A program made the translations under genes and the position numbers. Of a stretch of DNA of 64,000 nt, positions 12,584 through 27,500 are shown one piece after another; positions within the stretch are counted from its first letter, which is position 1; each line of letters opens with the position of its first letter. The DNA comes from Caecitellus pseudoparvulus (taxonomy: Eukaryota; Bigyra: Bicosoecida). The stretch lies in NCBI GenBank assembly GCA_965644315.1, contig CBFFRQ010000020.1, positions 186,001 through 250,000 of the forward strand, read 5' to 3'. The notes beneath the pieces were generated by a model that searched no databases, had not been told where the DNA came from, and saw nothing but the letters and a program-made list of their open reading frames with translations.

Positions 12584-15500
12584 GCGCTGACGCCAGCAAT
12601 GCGAGTGTGGCCCGACGCCAGTGTGACGGCCCCGCTGCTGCCCGACTGTGTCGTGCCAGTGCTCAGCACCAGCGACCCCGACACGCCCGTGCCCACAGCG
12701 TTGGCACTGCGCACCACCACTGCACCAGTGCTGGACACCGCACCACTCCCGCTCACCACACTCACCACACCGCCCACACTGCCACCAGCAGTGCTGGCGC
12801 CAGCTGACACGTACAGGTGCCCGCCGTCGCCCTGGTCAGTGCCGCCCACAGTCATGGACATGCTGCCGGCGACCCCCGATGTGGCGGCCCCCGTGGCCAT
12901 GTGCAGGTACCCGGCGTCGCCCGTGAGCGCGGTGCCAGTGCTCAGCACCATGGCGCCGCTGTCGCCCGATGTCGACCCGCCCGACGCCAGTGTGACGGCC
13001 CCGCTGCTGCCCGACTGTGTCGTGCCAGTGCTCAGCACCATGGCGCCGCTGTCGCCCGATGTCGACCCGCCCGACGCCAGTGTCACGGCCCCGCTGCTGC
13101 CCGACTGTGTCGTGCCAGTGCTCAGCACCAGCGACCCCGACACACCCGTGCCCACAGCGTTGGCACTGCGCACCACCACTGCACCAGTGCTGGACACCGC
13201 ACCACTCCCGCTCACCACACTCACCACACCGCCCACACTGCCACCAGCAGTGCTGGCGCCAGCTGACACGTACACGTGCCCGCCGTCGCCCTGGTCAGTG
13301 CCGCCCACAGTCATGGACATGCTGCCGGCGGCCCCCGATGTGGCGGCCCCCGTGGCCATGTGCAGGTACCCGGCGTCGCCCGTGAGCGCGGTGCCAGTGC
13401 TCAGCACCATGGCGCCGCTGTCGCCCGATGTCGACCCGCCCGACGCCAGTGTGACGGCCCCGCTGCTGCCCGACTGTGTCGTGCCAGTGCTCAGCACCAT
13501 GGCGCCGCTGTCGCCCGATGTCGACCCGCCCGACGCCAGTGTGACGGCCCCGCTGCTGCCCGACTGTGTCGTGCCAGTGCTCAGCACCAGCGACCCCGAC
13601 ACGCCCGTGCCCACAGCGTTGGCACTGCGCACCACCACTGCACCAGTGCTGGACACCGCACCACTCCCGCTCACCACACTCACCACACCCCCCACACTGC
13701 CACCAGCAGTGCTGGCGCCAGCTGACACGTACAGGTGCCCGCCGTCGCCCTGGTCAGTGCCGCCCACAGTCATGGACATGCTGCCGGCGGCCCCCGATGT
13801 GGCGGCCCCCGTGGCCATGTGCAGGTACCCGGCGTCGCCCGTGAGCGCGGTGCCAGTGCTCAGCACCATGGCGCCGCTGTCGCCCGATGTCGACCCGCCC
13901 GACGCCAGTGTGACGGCCCCGCTGCTGCCCGACTGTGTCGTGCCAGTGCTCAGCACCATGGCGCCGCTGTCGCCCGATGTCGACCCGCCCGACGCCAGTG
14001 TCACGGCCCCGCTGCTGCCCGACTGTGTCGTGCCAGTGCTCAGCACCAGCGACCCCGACACGCCCGTGCCCACAGCGTTGGCACTGCGCACCACCACTGC
14101 ACCAGTGCTGGACACCGCACCACTCCCGCTCACCACACTCACCACACCCCCCACACTGCCACCAGCAGTGCTGGCGCCAGCTGACACGTACACGTGCCCG
14201 CCGTCGCCCTGGTCAGTGCCGCCCACAGTCATGGACATGCTGCCGGCGACCCCCGATGTGGCGGCCCCCGTGGCCATGTGTAGGTACCCGGCGTCGCCCG
14301 TGAGCGCGGTGCCAGTGCTCAGCACCATGGCGCCGCTGTCGCCCGATGTCGACCCGCCCGACGCCAGTGTCACGGCCCCGCTGCTGCCCGACTGTGTCGT
14401 GCCAGTGCTCAGCACCAGCGACCCCGACACACCCGTGCCCACAGCGTTGGCACTGCGCACCACCACTGCACCAGTGCTGGACACCGCACCACTCCCGCTC
14501 ACCACACTCACCACACCGCCCACACTGCCACCAGCAGTGCTGGCGCCAGCTGACACGTACAGGTGCCCGCCGTCGCCCTGGTCAGTGCCGCCCACAGTCA
14601 TGGACATGCTGCCGGCGGCCCCCGATGTGGCGGCCCCCGTGGCCATGTGCAGGTACCCGGCGTCGCCCGTGAGCGCGGTGCCAGTGCTCAGCACCATGGC
14701 GCCACTGTCGCCCGATGTCGACCCGCCCGACGCCAGTGTGACGGCCCCGCTGCTGCCCGACTGTGTCGTGCCAGTGCTCAGCACCATGGCGCCGCTGTCG
14801 CCCGATGTCGACCCGCCCGACGCCAGTGTCACGGCCCCGCTGCTGCCCGACTGTGTCGTGCCAGTGCTCAGCACCAGCGACCCCGACACACCCGTGCCCA
14901 CAGCGTTGGCACTGCGCACCACCACTGCACCAGTGCTGGACACCGCACCACTCCCGCTCACCACACTCACCACACCGCCCACACTGCCACCAGCAGTGCT
15001 GGCGCCAGCTGACACGTACAGGTGCCCGCCGTCGCCCTGGTCAGTGCCGCCCACAGTCATGGACATGCTGCCGGCGGCCCCCGATGTGGCGGCCCCCGTG
15101 GCTATGTGCAGGTACCCGGCGTCGCCCGTGAGCGCGGTGCCAGTGCTCAGCACCATGGCGCCGCTGTCGCCCGATGTCGACCCGCCCGACGCCAGTGTGA
15201 CGGCCCCGCTGCTGCCCGACTGTGTCGTGCCAGTGCTCAGCACCATGGCGCCTGACGCCAGCAATGGAGTGTGGCCCGACGCCAGTGTGACGGCCCCGCT
15301 GCTGCCCGACTGTGTCGTGCCAGTGCTCAGCACCAGCGACCCCGACACACCCGTGCCCACAGCGTTGGCACTGCGCACCACCACTGCACCAGTGCTGGAC
15401 ACCGCACCACTCCCGCTCACCACACTCACCACACCCCCCACACTGCCACCAGCAGTGCTGGCGCCAGCTGACACGTACACGTGCCCGCCGTCGCCCTGGT

Positions 15501-18500
15501 CAGTGCCGCCCACAGTCATGGACATGCTGCCGGCGGCCCCCGATGTGGCGGCCCCCGTGGCCATGTGCAGGTACCCGGCGTCGCCCGTGAGCGCGGTGCC
15601 AGTGCTCAGCACCATGGCGCCGCTGTCGCCCGATGTCGACCCGCCCGACGCCAGTGTGACGGCCCCGCTGCTGCCCGACTGTGTCGTGCCAGTGCTCAGC
15701 ACCATGGCGCCGCTGTCGCCCGATGTCGACCCGCCCGACGCCAGTGTCACGGCCCCGCTGCTGCCCGACTGTGTCGTGCCAGTGCTCAGCACCAGCGACC
15801 CCGACACACCCGTGCCCACAGCGTTGGCACTGCGCACCACCACTGCACCAGTGCTGGACACCGCACCACTCCCGCTCACCACACTCACCACACCGCCCAC
15901 ACTGCCACCAGCAGTGCTGGCGCCAGCTGACACGTACACGTGCCCGCCGTCGCCCTGGTCAGTGCCGCCCACAGTCATGGACATGCTGCCGGCGGCCCCC
16001 GATGTGGCGGCCCCCGTGGCCATGTGCAGGTACCCGGCGTCGCCCGTGAGCGCGGTGCCAGTGCTCAGCACCATGGCGCCGCTGTCGCCCGATGTCGACC
16101 CGCCCGACGCCAGTGTGACGGCCCCGCTGCTGCCCGACTGTGTCGTGCCAGTGCTCAGCACCATGGCGCCGCTGTCGCCCGATGTCGACCCGCCCGACGC
16201 CAGTGTCACGGCCCCGCTGCTGCCCGACTGTGTCGTGCCAGTGCTCAGCACCAGCGACCCCGACACGCCCGTGCCCACAGCGTTGGCACTGCGCACCACC
16301 ACTGCACCAGTGCTGGACACCGCACCACTCCCGCTCACCACACTCACCACACCCCCCACACTGCCACCAGCAGTGCTGGCGCCAGCTGACACGTACACGT
16401 GCCCGCCGTCGCCCTGGTCAGTGCCGCCCACAGTCATGGACATGCTGCCGGCGACCCCCGATGTGGCGGCCCCCGTGGCCATGTGCAGGTACCCGGCGTC
16501 GCCCGTGAGCGCGGTGCCAGTGCTCAGCACCATGGCGCCGCTGTCGCCCGATGTCGACCCGCCCGACGCCAGTGTGACGGCCCCGCTGCTACCCGACTGT
16601 GTCGTGCCAGTGCTCAGCACCATGGCGCCTGACGCCAGCAATGGAGTGTGGCCCGACGCCAGTGTCACGGCCCCGCTGCTGCCCGACTGTGTCGTGCCAG
16701 TGCTCAGCACCAGCGACCCCGACACGCCCGTGCCCACAGCGTTGGCACTGCGCACCACCACTGCACCAGTGCTGGACACCGCACCACTCCCGCTCACCAC
16801 ACTCACCACACCCCCCACACTGCCACCAGCAGTGCTGGCGCCAGCTGACACGTACAGGTGCCCGCCGTCGCCCTGGTCAGTGCCGCCCACAGTCATGGAC
16901 ATGCTGCCGGCGGCCCCCGATGTGGCGGCCCCCGTGGCCATGTGCAGGTACCCGGCGTCGCCCGTGAGCGCGGTGCCAGTGCTCAGCACCATGGCGCCGC
17001 TGTCGCCCGATGTCGACCCGCCCGACGCCAGTGTGACGGCCCCGCTGCTGCCCGACTGTGTCGTGCCAGTGCTCAGCACCATAGCGCCTGACGCCAGCAA
17101 TGGAGTGTGGCCCGACGCCAGTGTCACGGCCCCGCTGCTGCCCGACTGTGTCGTGCCAGTGCTCAGCACCAGCGACCCCGACACGCCCGTGCCCACAGCG
17201 TTGGCACTGCGCACCACCACTGCACCAGTGCTGGACACCGCACCACTCCCGCTCACCACACTCACCACACCCCCCACACTGCCACCAGCAGTGCTGGCGC
17301 CAGCTGACACGTACACGTGCCCGCCGTCGCCCTGGTCAGTGCCGCCCACAGTCATGGACATGCTGCCGGCGACCCCCGATGTGGCGGCCCCCGTGGCCAT
17401 GTGCAGGTACCCGGCGTCGCCCGTGAGCGCGGTGCCAGTGCTCAGCACCATGGCGCCGCTGTCGCCCGATGTCGACCCGCCCGACGCCAGTGTCACGGCC
17501 CCGCTGCTGCCCGACTGTGTCGTGCCAGTGCTCAGCACCAGCGACCCCGACACACCCGTGCCCACAGCGTTGGCACTGCGCACCACCACTGCACCAGTGC
17601 TGGACACCGCACCACTCCCGCTCACCACACTCACCACACCGCCCACACTGCCACCAGCAGTGCTGGCGCCAGCTGACACGTACAGGTGCCCGCCGTCGCC
17701 CTGGTCAGTGCCGCCCACAGTCATGGACATGCTGCCGGCGGCCCCCGATGTGGCGGCCCCCGTGGCCATGTGCAGGTACCCGGCGTCGCCCGTGAGCGCG
17801 GTGCCAGTGCTCAGCACCATGGCGCCGCTGTCGCCCGATGTCGACCCGCCCGACGCCAGTGTCACGGCCCCGCTGCTGCCCGACTGTGTCGTGCCAGTGC
17901 TCAGCACCATGGCGCCGCTGTCGCCCGATGTCGACCCGCCCGACGCCAGTGTCACGGCCCCGCTGCTGCCCGACTGTGTCGTGCCAGTGCTCAGCACCAG
18001 CGACCCCGACACACCCGTGCCCACAGCGTTGGCACTGCGCACCACCACTGCACCAGTGCTGGACACCGCACCACTCCCGCTCACCACACTCACCACACCG
18101 CCCACACTGCCACCAGCAGTGCTGGCGCCAGCTGACACGTACAGGTGCCCGCCGTCGCCCTGGTCAGTGCCGCCCACAGTCATGGACATGCTGCCGGCGG
18201 CCCCCGATGTGGCGGCCCCCGTGGCCATGTGCAGGTACCCGGCGTCGCCCGTGAGCGCGGTGCCAGTGCTCAGCACCATGGCGCCGCTGTCGCCCGATGT
18301 CGACCCGCCCGACGCCAGTGTGACGGCCCCGCTGCTGCCCGACTGTGTCGTGCCAGTGCTCAGCACCATGGCGCCGCTGTCGCCCGATGTCGACCCGCCC
18401 GACGCCAGTGTGACAGCCCCGCTGCTGCCCGACTGTGTCGTGCCAGTGCTCAGCACCAGCGACCCCGACACGCCCGTGCCCACAGCGTTGGCACTGCGCA

Positions 18501-21500
18501 CCACCACTGCACCAGTGCTGGACACCGCACCACTCCCGCTCACCACACTCACCACACCGCCCACACTGCCACCAGCAGTGCTGGCGCCAGCTGACACGTA
18601 CAGGTGCCCGCCGTCGCCCTGGTCAGTGCCGCCCACAGTCATGGACATGCTGCCGGCGACCCCCGATGTGGCGGCCCCCGTGGCCATGTGCAGGTACCCG
18701 GCGTCGCCCGTGAGCGCGGTGCCAGTGCTCAGCACCATGGCGCCGCTGTCGCCCGATGTCGACCCGCCCGACGCCAGTGTCACGGCCCCGCTGCTGCCCG
18801 ACTGTGTCGTGCCAGTGCTCAGCACCATGGCGCCGCTGTCGCCCGATGTCGACCCGCCCGACGCCAGTGTCACGGCCCCGCTGCTGCCCGACTGTGTCGT
18901 GCCAGTGCTCAGCACCAGCGACCCCGACACGCCCGTGCCCACAGCGTTGGCACTGCGCACCACCACTGCACCAGTGCTGGACACCGCACCACTCCCGCTC
19001 ACCACACTCACCACACCCCCCACACTGCCACCAGCAGTGCTGGCGCCAGCTGACACGTACACGTGCCCGCCGTCGCCCTGGTCAGTGCCGCCCACAGTCA
19101 TGGACATGCTGCCGGCGGCCCCCGATGTGGCGGCCCCCGTGGCCATGTGCAGGTACCCGGCGTCGCCCGTGAGCGCGGTGCCAGTGCTCAGCACCATGGC
19201 GCCGCTGTCGCCCGATGTCGACCCGCCCGACGCCAGTGTCACGGCCCCGCTGCTGCCCGACTGTGTCGTGCCAGTGCTCAGCACCATGGCGCCGCTGTCG
19301 CCCGATGTCGACCCGCCCGACGCCAGTGTGACGGCCCCGCTGCTGCCCGACTGTGTCGTGCCAGTGCTCAGCACCAGCGACCCCGACACGCCCGTGCCCA
19401 CAGCGTTGGCACTGCGCACCACCACTGCACCAGTGCTGGACACCGCACCACTCCCGCTCACCACACTCACCACACCGCCCACACTGCCACCAGCAGTGCT
19501 GGCGCCAGCTGACACGTACAGGTGCCCGCCGTCGCCCTGGTCAGTGCCGCCCACAGTCATGGACATGCTGCCGGCGGCCCCCGATGTGGCGGCCCCCGTG
19601 GCCATGTGCAGGTACCCGGCGTCGCCCGTGAGCGCGGTGCCAGTGCTCAGCACCATGGCGCCGCTGTCGCCCGTTGTCGACCCGCCCGACGCCAGTGTCA
19701 CGGCCCCGCTGCTGCCCGACTGTGTCGTGCCAGTGCTCAGCACCATGGCGCCTGACGCCAGCAATGGAGTGTGGCCCGACGCCAGTGTCACGGCCCCGCT
19801 GCTGCCCGACTGTGTCGTGCCAGTGCTCAGCACCAGCGACCCCGACACGCCCGTGCCCACAGCGTTGGCACTGCGCACCACCACTGCACCAGTGCTGGAC
19901 ACCGCACCACTCCCGCTCACCACACTCACCACACCCCCCACACTGCCACCAGCAGTGCTGGCGCCAGCTGACACGTACACGTGCCCGCCGTCGCCCTGGT
20001 CAGTGCCGCCCACAGTCATGGACATGCTGCCGGCGGCCCCCGATGTGGCGGCCCCCGTGGCCATGTGCAGGTACCCGGCGTCGCCCGTGAGCGCGGTGCC
20101 AGTGGTCAGCACCATGGCGCCGCTGTCGCCCGATGTCGACCCGCCCGACGCCAGTGTCACGGCCCCGCTGCTGCCCGACTGTGTCGTGCCAGTGCTCAGC
20201 ACCAGCGACCCCGACACACCCGTGCCCACAGCGTTGGCACTGCGCACCACCACTGCACCAGTGCTGGACACCGCACCACTCCCGCTCACCACACTCACCA
20301 CACCCCCCACACTGCCACCAGCAGTGCTGGCGCCAGCTGACACGTACACGTGCCCGCCGTCGCCCTGGTCAGTGCCGCCCACAGTCATGGACATGCTGCC
20401 GGCGGCCCCCGATGTGGCGGCCCCCGTGGCCATGTGCAGGTACCCGGCGTCGCCCGTGAGCGCGGTGCCAGTGCTCAGCACCATGGCGCCGCTGTCGCCC
20501 GATGTCGACCCGCCCGACGCCAGTGTCACGGCCCCGCTGCTGCCCGACTGTGTCGTGCCAGTGCTCAGCACCAGCGACCCCGACACGCCCGTGCCCACAG
20601 CGTTGGCACTGCGCACCACCACTGCACCAGTGCTGGACACCGCACCACTCCCGCTCACCACACTCACCACACCGCCCACACTGCCACCAGCAGTGCTGGC
20701 GCCAGCTGACACGTACAGGTGCCCGCCGTCGCCCTGGTCAGTGGCGCCCACAGTCATGGACATGCTGCCGGCGGCCCCCGATGTGGCGGCCCCCGTGGCC
20801 ATGTGCAGGTACCCGGCGTCGCCCGTGAGCGCGGTGCCAGTGCTCAGCACCATGGCGCCGCTGTCGCCCGATGTCGACCCGCCCGACGCCAGTGTGACGG
20901 CCCCGCTGCTGCCCGACTGTGTCGTGCCAGTGCTCAGCACCATGGCGCCGCTGTCGCCCGATGTCGACCCGCCCGACGCCAGTGTCACGGCCCCGCTGCT
21001 ACCCGACTGTGTCGTGCCAGTGCTCAGCACCAGCGACCCCGACACGCCCGTGCCCACAGCGTTGGCACTGCGCACCACCACTGCACCAGTGCTGGACACC
21101 GCACCACTCCCGCTCACCACACTCACCACACCGCCCACACTGCCACCAGCAGTGCTGGCGCCAGCTGACACGTACACGTGCCCGCCGTCGCCCTGGTCAG
21201 TGCCGCCCACAGTCATGGACATGCTGCCGGCGGCCCCCGATGTGGCGGCCCCCGTGGCCATGTGCAGGTACCCGGCGTCGCCCGTGAGCGCGGTGCCAGT
21301 GCTCAGCACCATGGCGCCGCTGTCGCCCGATGTCGACCCGCCCGACGCCAGTGTGACGGCCCCGCTGCTGCCCGACTGTGTCGTGCCAGTGCTCAGCACC
21401 ATGGCGCCGCTGTCGCCCGATGTCGACCCGCCCGACGCCAGTGTCACGGCCCCGCTGCTGCCCGACTGTGTCGTGCCAGTGCTCAGCACCAGCGACCCCG

Positions 21501-24500
21501 ACACGCCCGTGCCCACAGCGTTGGCACTGCGCACCACCACTGCACCAGTGCTGGACACCGCACCACTCCCGCTCACCACACTCACCACACCGCCCACACT
21601 GCCACCAGCAGTGCTGGCGCCAGCTGACACGTACACGTGCCCGCCGTCGCCCTGGTCAGTGCCGCCCACAGTCATGGACATGCTGCCGGCGACCCCCGAT
21701 GTGGCGGCCCCCGTGGCCATGTGCAGGTACCCGGCGTCGCCCGTGAGCGCGGTGCCAGTGCTCAGCACCATGGCGCCGCTGTCGCCCGATGTCGACCCGC
21801 CCGACGCCAGTGTCACGGCCCCGCTGCTGCCCGACTGTGTCGTGCCAGTGCTCAGCACCATGGCGCCGCTGTCGCCCGATGTCGACCCGCCCGACGCCAG
21901 TGTCACGGCCCCGCTGCTGCCCGACTGTGTCGTGCCAGTGCTCAGCACCAGCGACCCCGACACGCCCGTGCCCACAGCGTTGGCACTGCGCACCACCACT
22001 GCACCAGTGCTGGACACCGCACCACTCCCGCTCACCACACTCACCACACCGCCCACACTGCCACCAGCAGTGCTGGCGCCAGCTGACACGTACACGTGCC
22101 CGCCGTCGCCCTGGTCAGTGCCGCCCACAGTCATGGACATGCTGCCGGCGGCCCCCGATGTGGCGGCCCCCGTGGCCATGTGCAGGTACCCGGCGTCGCC
22201 CGTGAGCGCGGTGCCAGTGCTCAGCACCATGGCGCCGCTGTCGCCCGATGTCGACCCGCCCGACGCCAGTGTCACGGCCCCGCTGCTGCCCGACTGTGTC
22301 GTGCCAGTGCTCAGCACCAGCGACCCCGACACACCCGTGCCCACAGCGTTGGCACTGCGCACCACCACTGCACCAGTGCTGGACACCGCACCACTCCCGC
22401 TCACCACACTCACCACACCCCCCACACTGCCACCAGCAGTGCTGGCGCCAGCTGACACGTACAGGTGCCCGCCGTCGCCCTGGTCAGTGCCGCCCACAGT
22501 CATGGACATGCTGCCGGCGGCCCCCGATGTGGCGGCCCCCGTGGCCATGTGCAGGTACCCGGCGTCGCCCGTGAGCGCGGTGCCAGTGCTCAGCACCATG
22601 GCGCCGCTGTCGCCCGATGTCGACCCGCCCGACGCCAGTGTCACGGCCCCGCTGCTGCCCGACTGTGTCGTGCCAGTGCTCAGCACCATGGCGCCTGACG
22701 CCAGCAATGGAGTGTGGCCCGACGCCAGTGTGACGGCCCCGCTGCTGCCCGACTGTGTCGTGCCAGTGCTCAGCACCAGCGACCCCGACACGCCCGTGCC
22801 CACAGCGTTGGCACTGCGCACCACCACTGCACCAGTGCTGGACACCGCACCACTCCCGCTCACCACACTCACCACACCGCCCACACTGCCACCAGCAGTG
22901 CTGGCGCCAGCTGACACGTACACGTGCCCGCCGTCGCCCTGGTCAGTGCCGCCCACAGTCATGGACATGCTGCCGGCGGCCCCCGATGTGGCGGCCCCCG
23001 TGGCCATGTGCAGGTACCCGGCGTCGCCCGTGAGCGCGGTGCCAGTGCTCAGCACCATGGCGCCGCTGTCGCCCGATGTCGACCCGCCCGACGCCAGTGT
23101 CACGGCCCCGCTGCTGCCCGACTGTGTCGTGCCAGTGCTCAGCACCATGGCGCCGCTGTCGCCCGATGTCGACCCGCCCGACGCCAGTGTCACGGCCCCG
23201 CTGCTGCCCGACTGTGTCGTGCCAGTGCTCAGCACCAGCGACCCCGACACGCCCGTGCCCACAGCGTTGGCACTGCGCACCACCACTGCACCAGTGCTGG
23301 ACACCGCACCACTCCCGCTCACCACACTCACCACACCGCCCACACTGCCACCAGCAGTGCTGGCGCCAGCTGACACGTACACGTGCCCGCCGTCGCCCTG
23401 GTCAGTGCCGCCCACAGTCATGGACATGCTGCCGGCGGCCCCCGATGTGGCGGCCCCCGTGGCCATGTGCAGGTACCCGGCGTCGCCCGTGAGCGCGGTG
23501 CCAGTGCTCAGCACCATGGCGCCGCTGTCGCCCGATGTCGACCCGCCCGACGCCAGTGTCACGGCCCCGCTGCTGCCCGACTGTGTCGTGCCAGTGCTCA
23601 GCACCAGCGACCCCGACACGCCCGTGCCCACAGCGTTGGCACTGCGCACCACCACTGCACCAGTGCTGGACACCGCACCACTCCCGCTCACCACACTCAC
23701 CACACCGCCCACACTGCCACCAGCAGTGCTGGCGCCAGCTGACACGTACACGTGCCCGCCGTCGCCCTGGTCAGTGCCGCCCACAGTCATGGACATGCTG
23801 CCGGCGGCCCCCGATGTGGCGGCCCCCGTGGCCATGTGCAGGTACCCGGCGTCGCCCGTGAGCGCGGTGCCAGTGCTCAGCACCATGGCGCCGCTGTCGC
23901 CCGATGTCGACCCGCCCGACGCCAGTGTCACGGCCCCGCTGCTGCCCGACTGTGTCGTGCCAGTGCTCAGCACCATGGCGCCTGACGCCAGCAATGGAGT
24001 GGGGCCCGACGCCAGTGTCACGGCCCCGCTGCTGCCCGACTGTGTCGTGCCAGTGCTCAGCACCAGCGACCCCGACACGCCCGTGCCCACAGCGTTGGCA
24101 CTGCGCACCACCACTGCACCAGTGCTGGACACCGCACCACTCCCGCTCACCACACTCACCACACCGCCCACACTGCCACCAGCAGTGCTGGCGCCAGCTG
24201 ACACGTACACGTGCCCGCCGTCGCCCTGGTCAGTGCCGCCCACAGTCATGGACATGCTGCCGGCGACCCCCGATGTGGCGGCCCCCGTGGCCATGTGCAG
24301 GTACCCGGCGTCGCCCGTGAGCGCGGTGCCAGTGCTCAGCACCATGGCGCCGCTGTCGCCCGATGTCGACCCGCCCGACGCCAGTGTGACGGCCCCGCTG
24401 CTGCCCGACTGTGTCGTGCCAGTGCTCAGCACCATGGCGCCGCTGTCGCCCGATGTCGACCCGCCCGACGCCAGTGTCACGGCCCCGCTGCTGCCCGACT

Positions 24501-27500
24501 GTGTCGTGCCAGTGCTCAGCACCAGCGACCCTGACACGCCCGTGCCCACAGCGTTGGCACTGCGCACCACCACTGCACCAGTGCTGGACACCGCACCACT
24601 CCCGCTCACCACACTCACCACACCCCCCACACTGCCACCAGCAGTGCTGGCGCCAGCTGACACGTACACGTGCCCGCCGTCGCCCTGGTCAGTGCCGCCC
24701 ACAGTCATGGACATGCTGCCGGCGGCCCCCGATGTGGCGGCCCCCGTGGCCATGTGCAGGTACCCGGCGTCGCCCGTGAGCGCGGTGCCAGTGCTCAGCA
24801 CCATGGCGCCGCTGTCGCCCGATGTCGACCCGCCCGACGCCAGTGTCACGGCCCCGCTGCTGCCCGACTGTGTCGTGCCAGTGCTCAGCACCATGGCGCC
24901 GCTGTCGCCCGATGTCGACCCGCCCGACGCCAGTGTCACGGCCCCGCTGCTGCCCGACTGTGTCGTGCCAGTGCTCAGCACCAGCGACCCCGACACGCCC
25001 GTGCCCACAGCGTTGGCACTGCGCACCACCACTGCACCAGTGCTGGACACCGCACCACTCCCGCTCACCACACTCACCACACCGCCCACACTGCCACCAG
25101 CAGTGCTGGCGCCAGCTGACACGTACACGTGCCCGCCGTCGCCCTGGTCAGTGCCGCCCACAGTCATGGACATGCTGCCGGCGGCCCCCGATGTGGCGGC
25201 CCCCGTGGCCATGTGCAGGTACCCGGCGTCGCCCGTGAGCGCGGTGCCAGTGCTCAGCACCATGGCGCCGCTGTCGCCCGATGTCGACCCGCCCGACGCC
25301 AGTGTCACGGCCCCGCTGCTGCCCGACTGTGTCGTGCCAGTGCTCAGCACCAGCGACCCCGACACGCCCGTGCCCACAGCGTTGGCACTGCGCACCACCA
25401 CTGCACCAGTGCTGGACACCGCACCACTCCCGCTCACCACACTCACCACACCCCCCACACTGCCACCAGCAGTGCTGGCGCCAGCTGACACGTACACGTG
25501 CCCGCCGTCGCCCTGGTCAGTGCCGCCCACAGTCATGGACATGCTGCCGGCGGCCCCCGATGTGGCGGCCCCCGTGGCCATGTGCAGGTACCCGGCGTCG
25601 CCCGTGAGCGCGGTGCCAGTGCTCAGCACCATGGCGCCGCTGTCGCCCGATGTCGACCCGCCCGACGCCAGTGTGACGGCCCCGCTGCTGCCCGACTGTG
25701 TCGTGCCAGTGCTCAGCACCATGGCGCCGCTGTCGCCCGATGTCGACCCGCCCGACGCCAGTGTCACGGCCCCGCTGCTGCCCGACTGTGTCGTGCCAGT
25801 GCTCAGCACCAGCGACCCCGACACGCCCGTGCCCACAGCGTTGGCACTGCGCACCACCACTGCACCAGTGCTGGACACCGCACCACTCCCGCTCACCACA
25901 CTCACCACACCCCCCACACTGCCACCAGCAGTGCTGGCGCCAGATGACACGTACACGTGCCCGCCGTCGCCCTGGTCAGTGCCGCCCACAGTCATGGACA
26001 TGCTGCCGGCGGCCCCCGATGTGGCGGCCCCCGTGGCCATGTGCAGGTACCCGGCGTCGCCCGTGAGCGCGGTGCCAGTGCTCAGCACCATGGCGCCGCT
26101 GTCGCCCGATGTCGACCCGCCCGACGCCAGTGTGACGGCCCCGCTGCTGCCCGACTGTGTCGTGCCAGTGCTCAGCACCATGGCGCCGCTGTCGCCCGAT
26201 GTCGACCCGCCCGACGCCAGTGTGACGGCCCCGCTGCTGCCCGACTGTGTCGTGCCAGTGCTCAGCACCAGCGACCCCGACACGCCCGTGCCCACAGCGT
26301 TGGCACTGCGCACCACCACTGCACCAGTGCTGGACACCGCACCACTCCCGCTCACCACACTCACCACACCGCCCACACTGCCACCAGCAGTGCTGGCGCC
26401 AGCTGACACGTACACGTGCCCGCCGTCGCCCTGGTCAGTGCCGCCCACAGTCATGGACATGCTGCCGGCGACCCCCGATGTGGCGGCCCCCGTGGCCATG
26501 TGCAGGTACCCGGCGTCGCCCGTGAGCGCGGTGCCAGTGCTCAGCACCATGGCGCCGCTGTCGCCCGATGTCGACCCGCCCGACGCCAGTGTGACGGCCC
26601 CGCTGCTGCCCGACTGTGTCGTGCCAGTGCTCAGCACCATGGCGCCGCTGTCGCCCGATGTCGACCCGCCCGACGCCAGTGTCACGGCCCCGCTGCTGCC
26701 CGACTGTGTCGTGCCAGTGCTCAGCACCAGCGACCCCGACACACCCGTGCCCACAGCGTTGGCACTGCGCACCACCACTGCACCAGTGCTGGACACCGCA
26801 CCACTCCCGCTCACCACACTCACCACACCGCCCACACTGCCACCAGCAGTGCTGGCGCCAGCTGACACGTACACGTGCCCGCCGTCGCCCTGGTCAGTGC
26901 CGCCCACAGTCATGGACATGCTGCCGGCGACCCCCGATGTGGCGGCCCCCGTGGCCATGTGCAGGTACCCGGCGTCGCCCGTGAGCGCGGTGCCAGTGCT
27001 CAGCACCATGGCGCCGCTGTCGCCCGATGTCGACCCGCCCGACGCCAGTGTCACGGCCCCGCTGCTGCCCGACTGTGTCGTGCCAGTGCTCAGCACCAGC
27101 GACCCCGACACACCCGTGCCCACAGCGTTGGCACTGCGCACCGCCACTGCACCAGTGCTGGACACCGCACCACTCCCGCTCACCACACTCACCACACCGC
27201 CCACACTGCCACCAGCAGTGCTGGCGCCAGCTGACACGTACAGGTGCCCGCCGTCGCCCTGGTCAGTGCCGCCCACAGTCATGGACATGCTGCCGGCGGC
27301 CCCCGATGTGGCGGCCCCCGTGGCCATGTGCAGGTACCCGGCGTCGCCCGTGAGCGCGGTGCCAGTGCTCAGCACCATGGCGCCGCTGTCGCCCGATGTC
27401 GACCCGCCCGACGCCAGTGTGACGGCCCCGCTGCTGCCCGACTGTGTCGTGCCAGTGCTCAGCACCATGGCGCCGCTGTCGCCCGATGTCGACCCGCCCG

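Noticed and set aside
3048-12590. Plus-strand Pro/Thr/Ala-rich frame, with similar ones at 12356-32503, 32023-39072 and 39271-44292
   Set aside because: They are antisense to the array, stop close to its edges and at the 39 kb island, and have no recognised domain. The minus frame is open across all of the non-array sequence too and contains two clear S74 domains.
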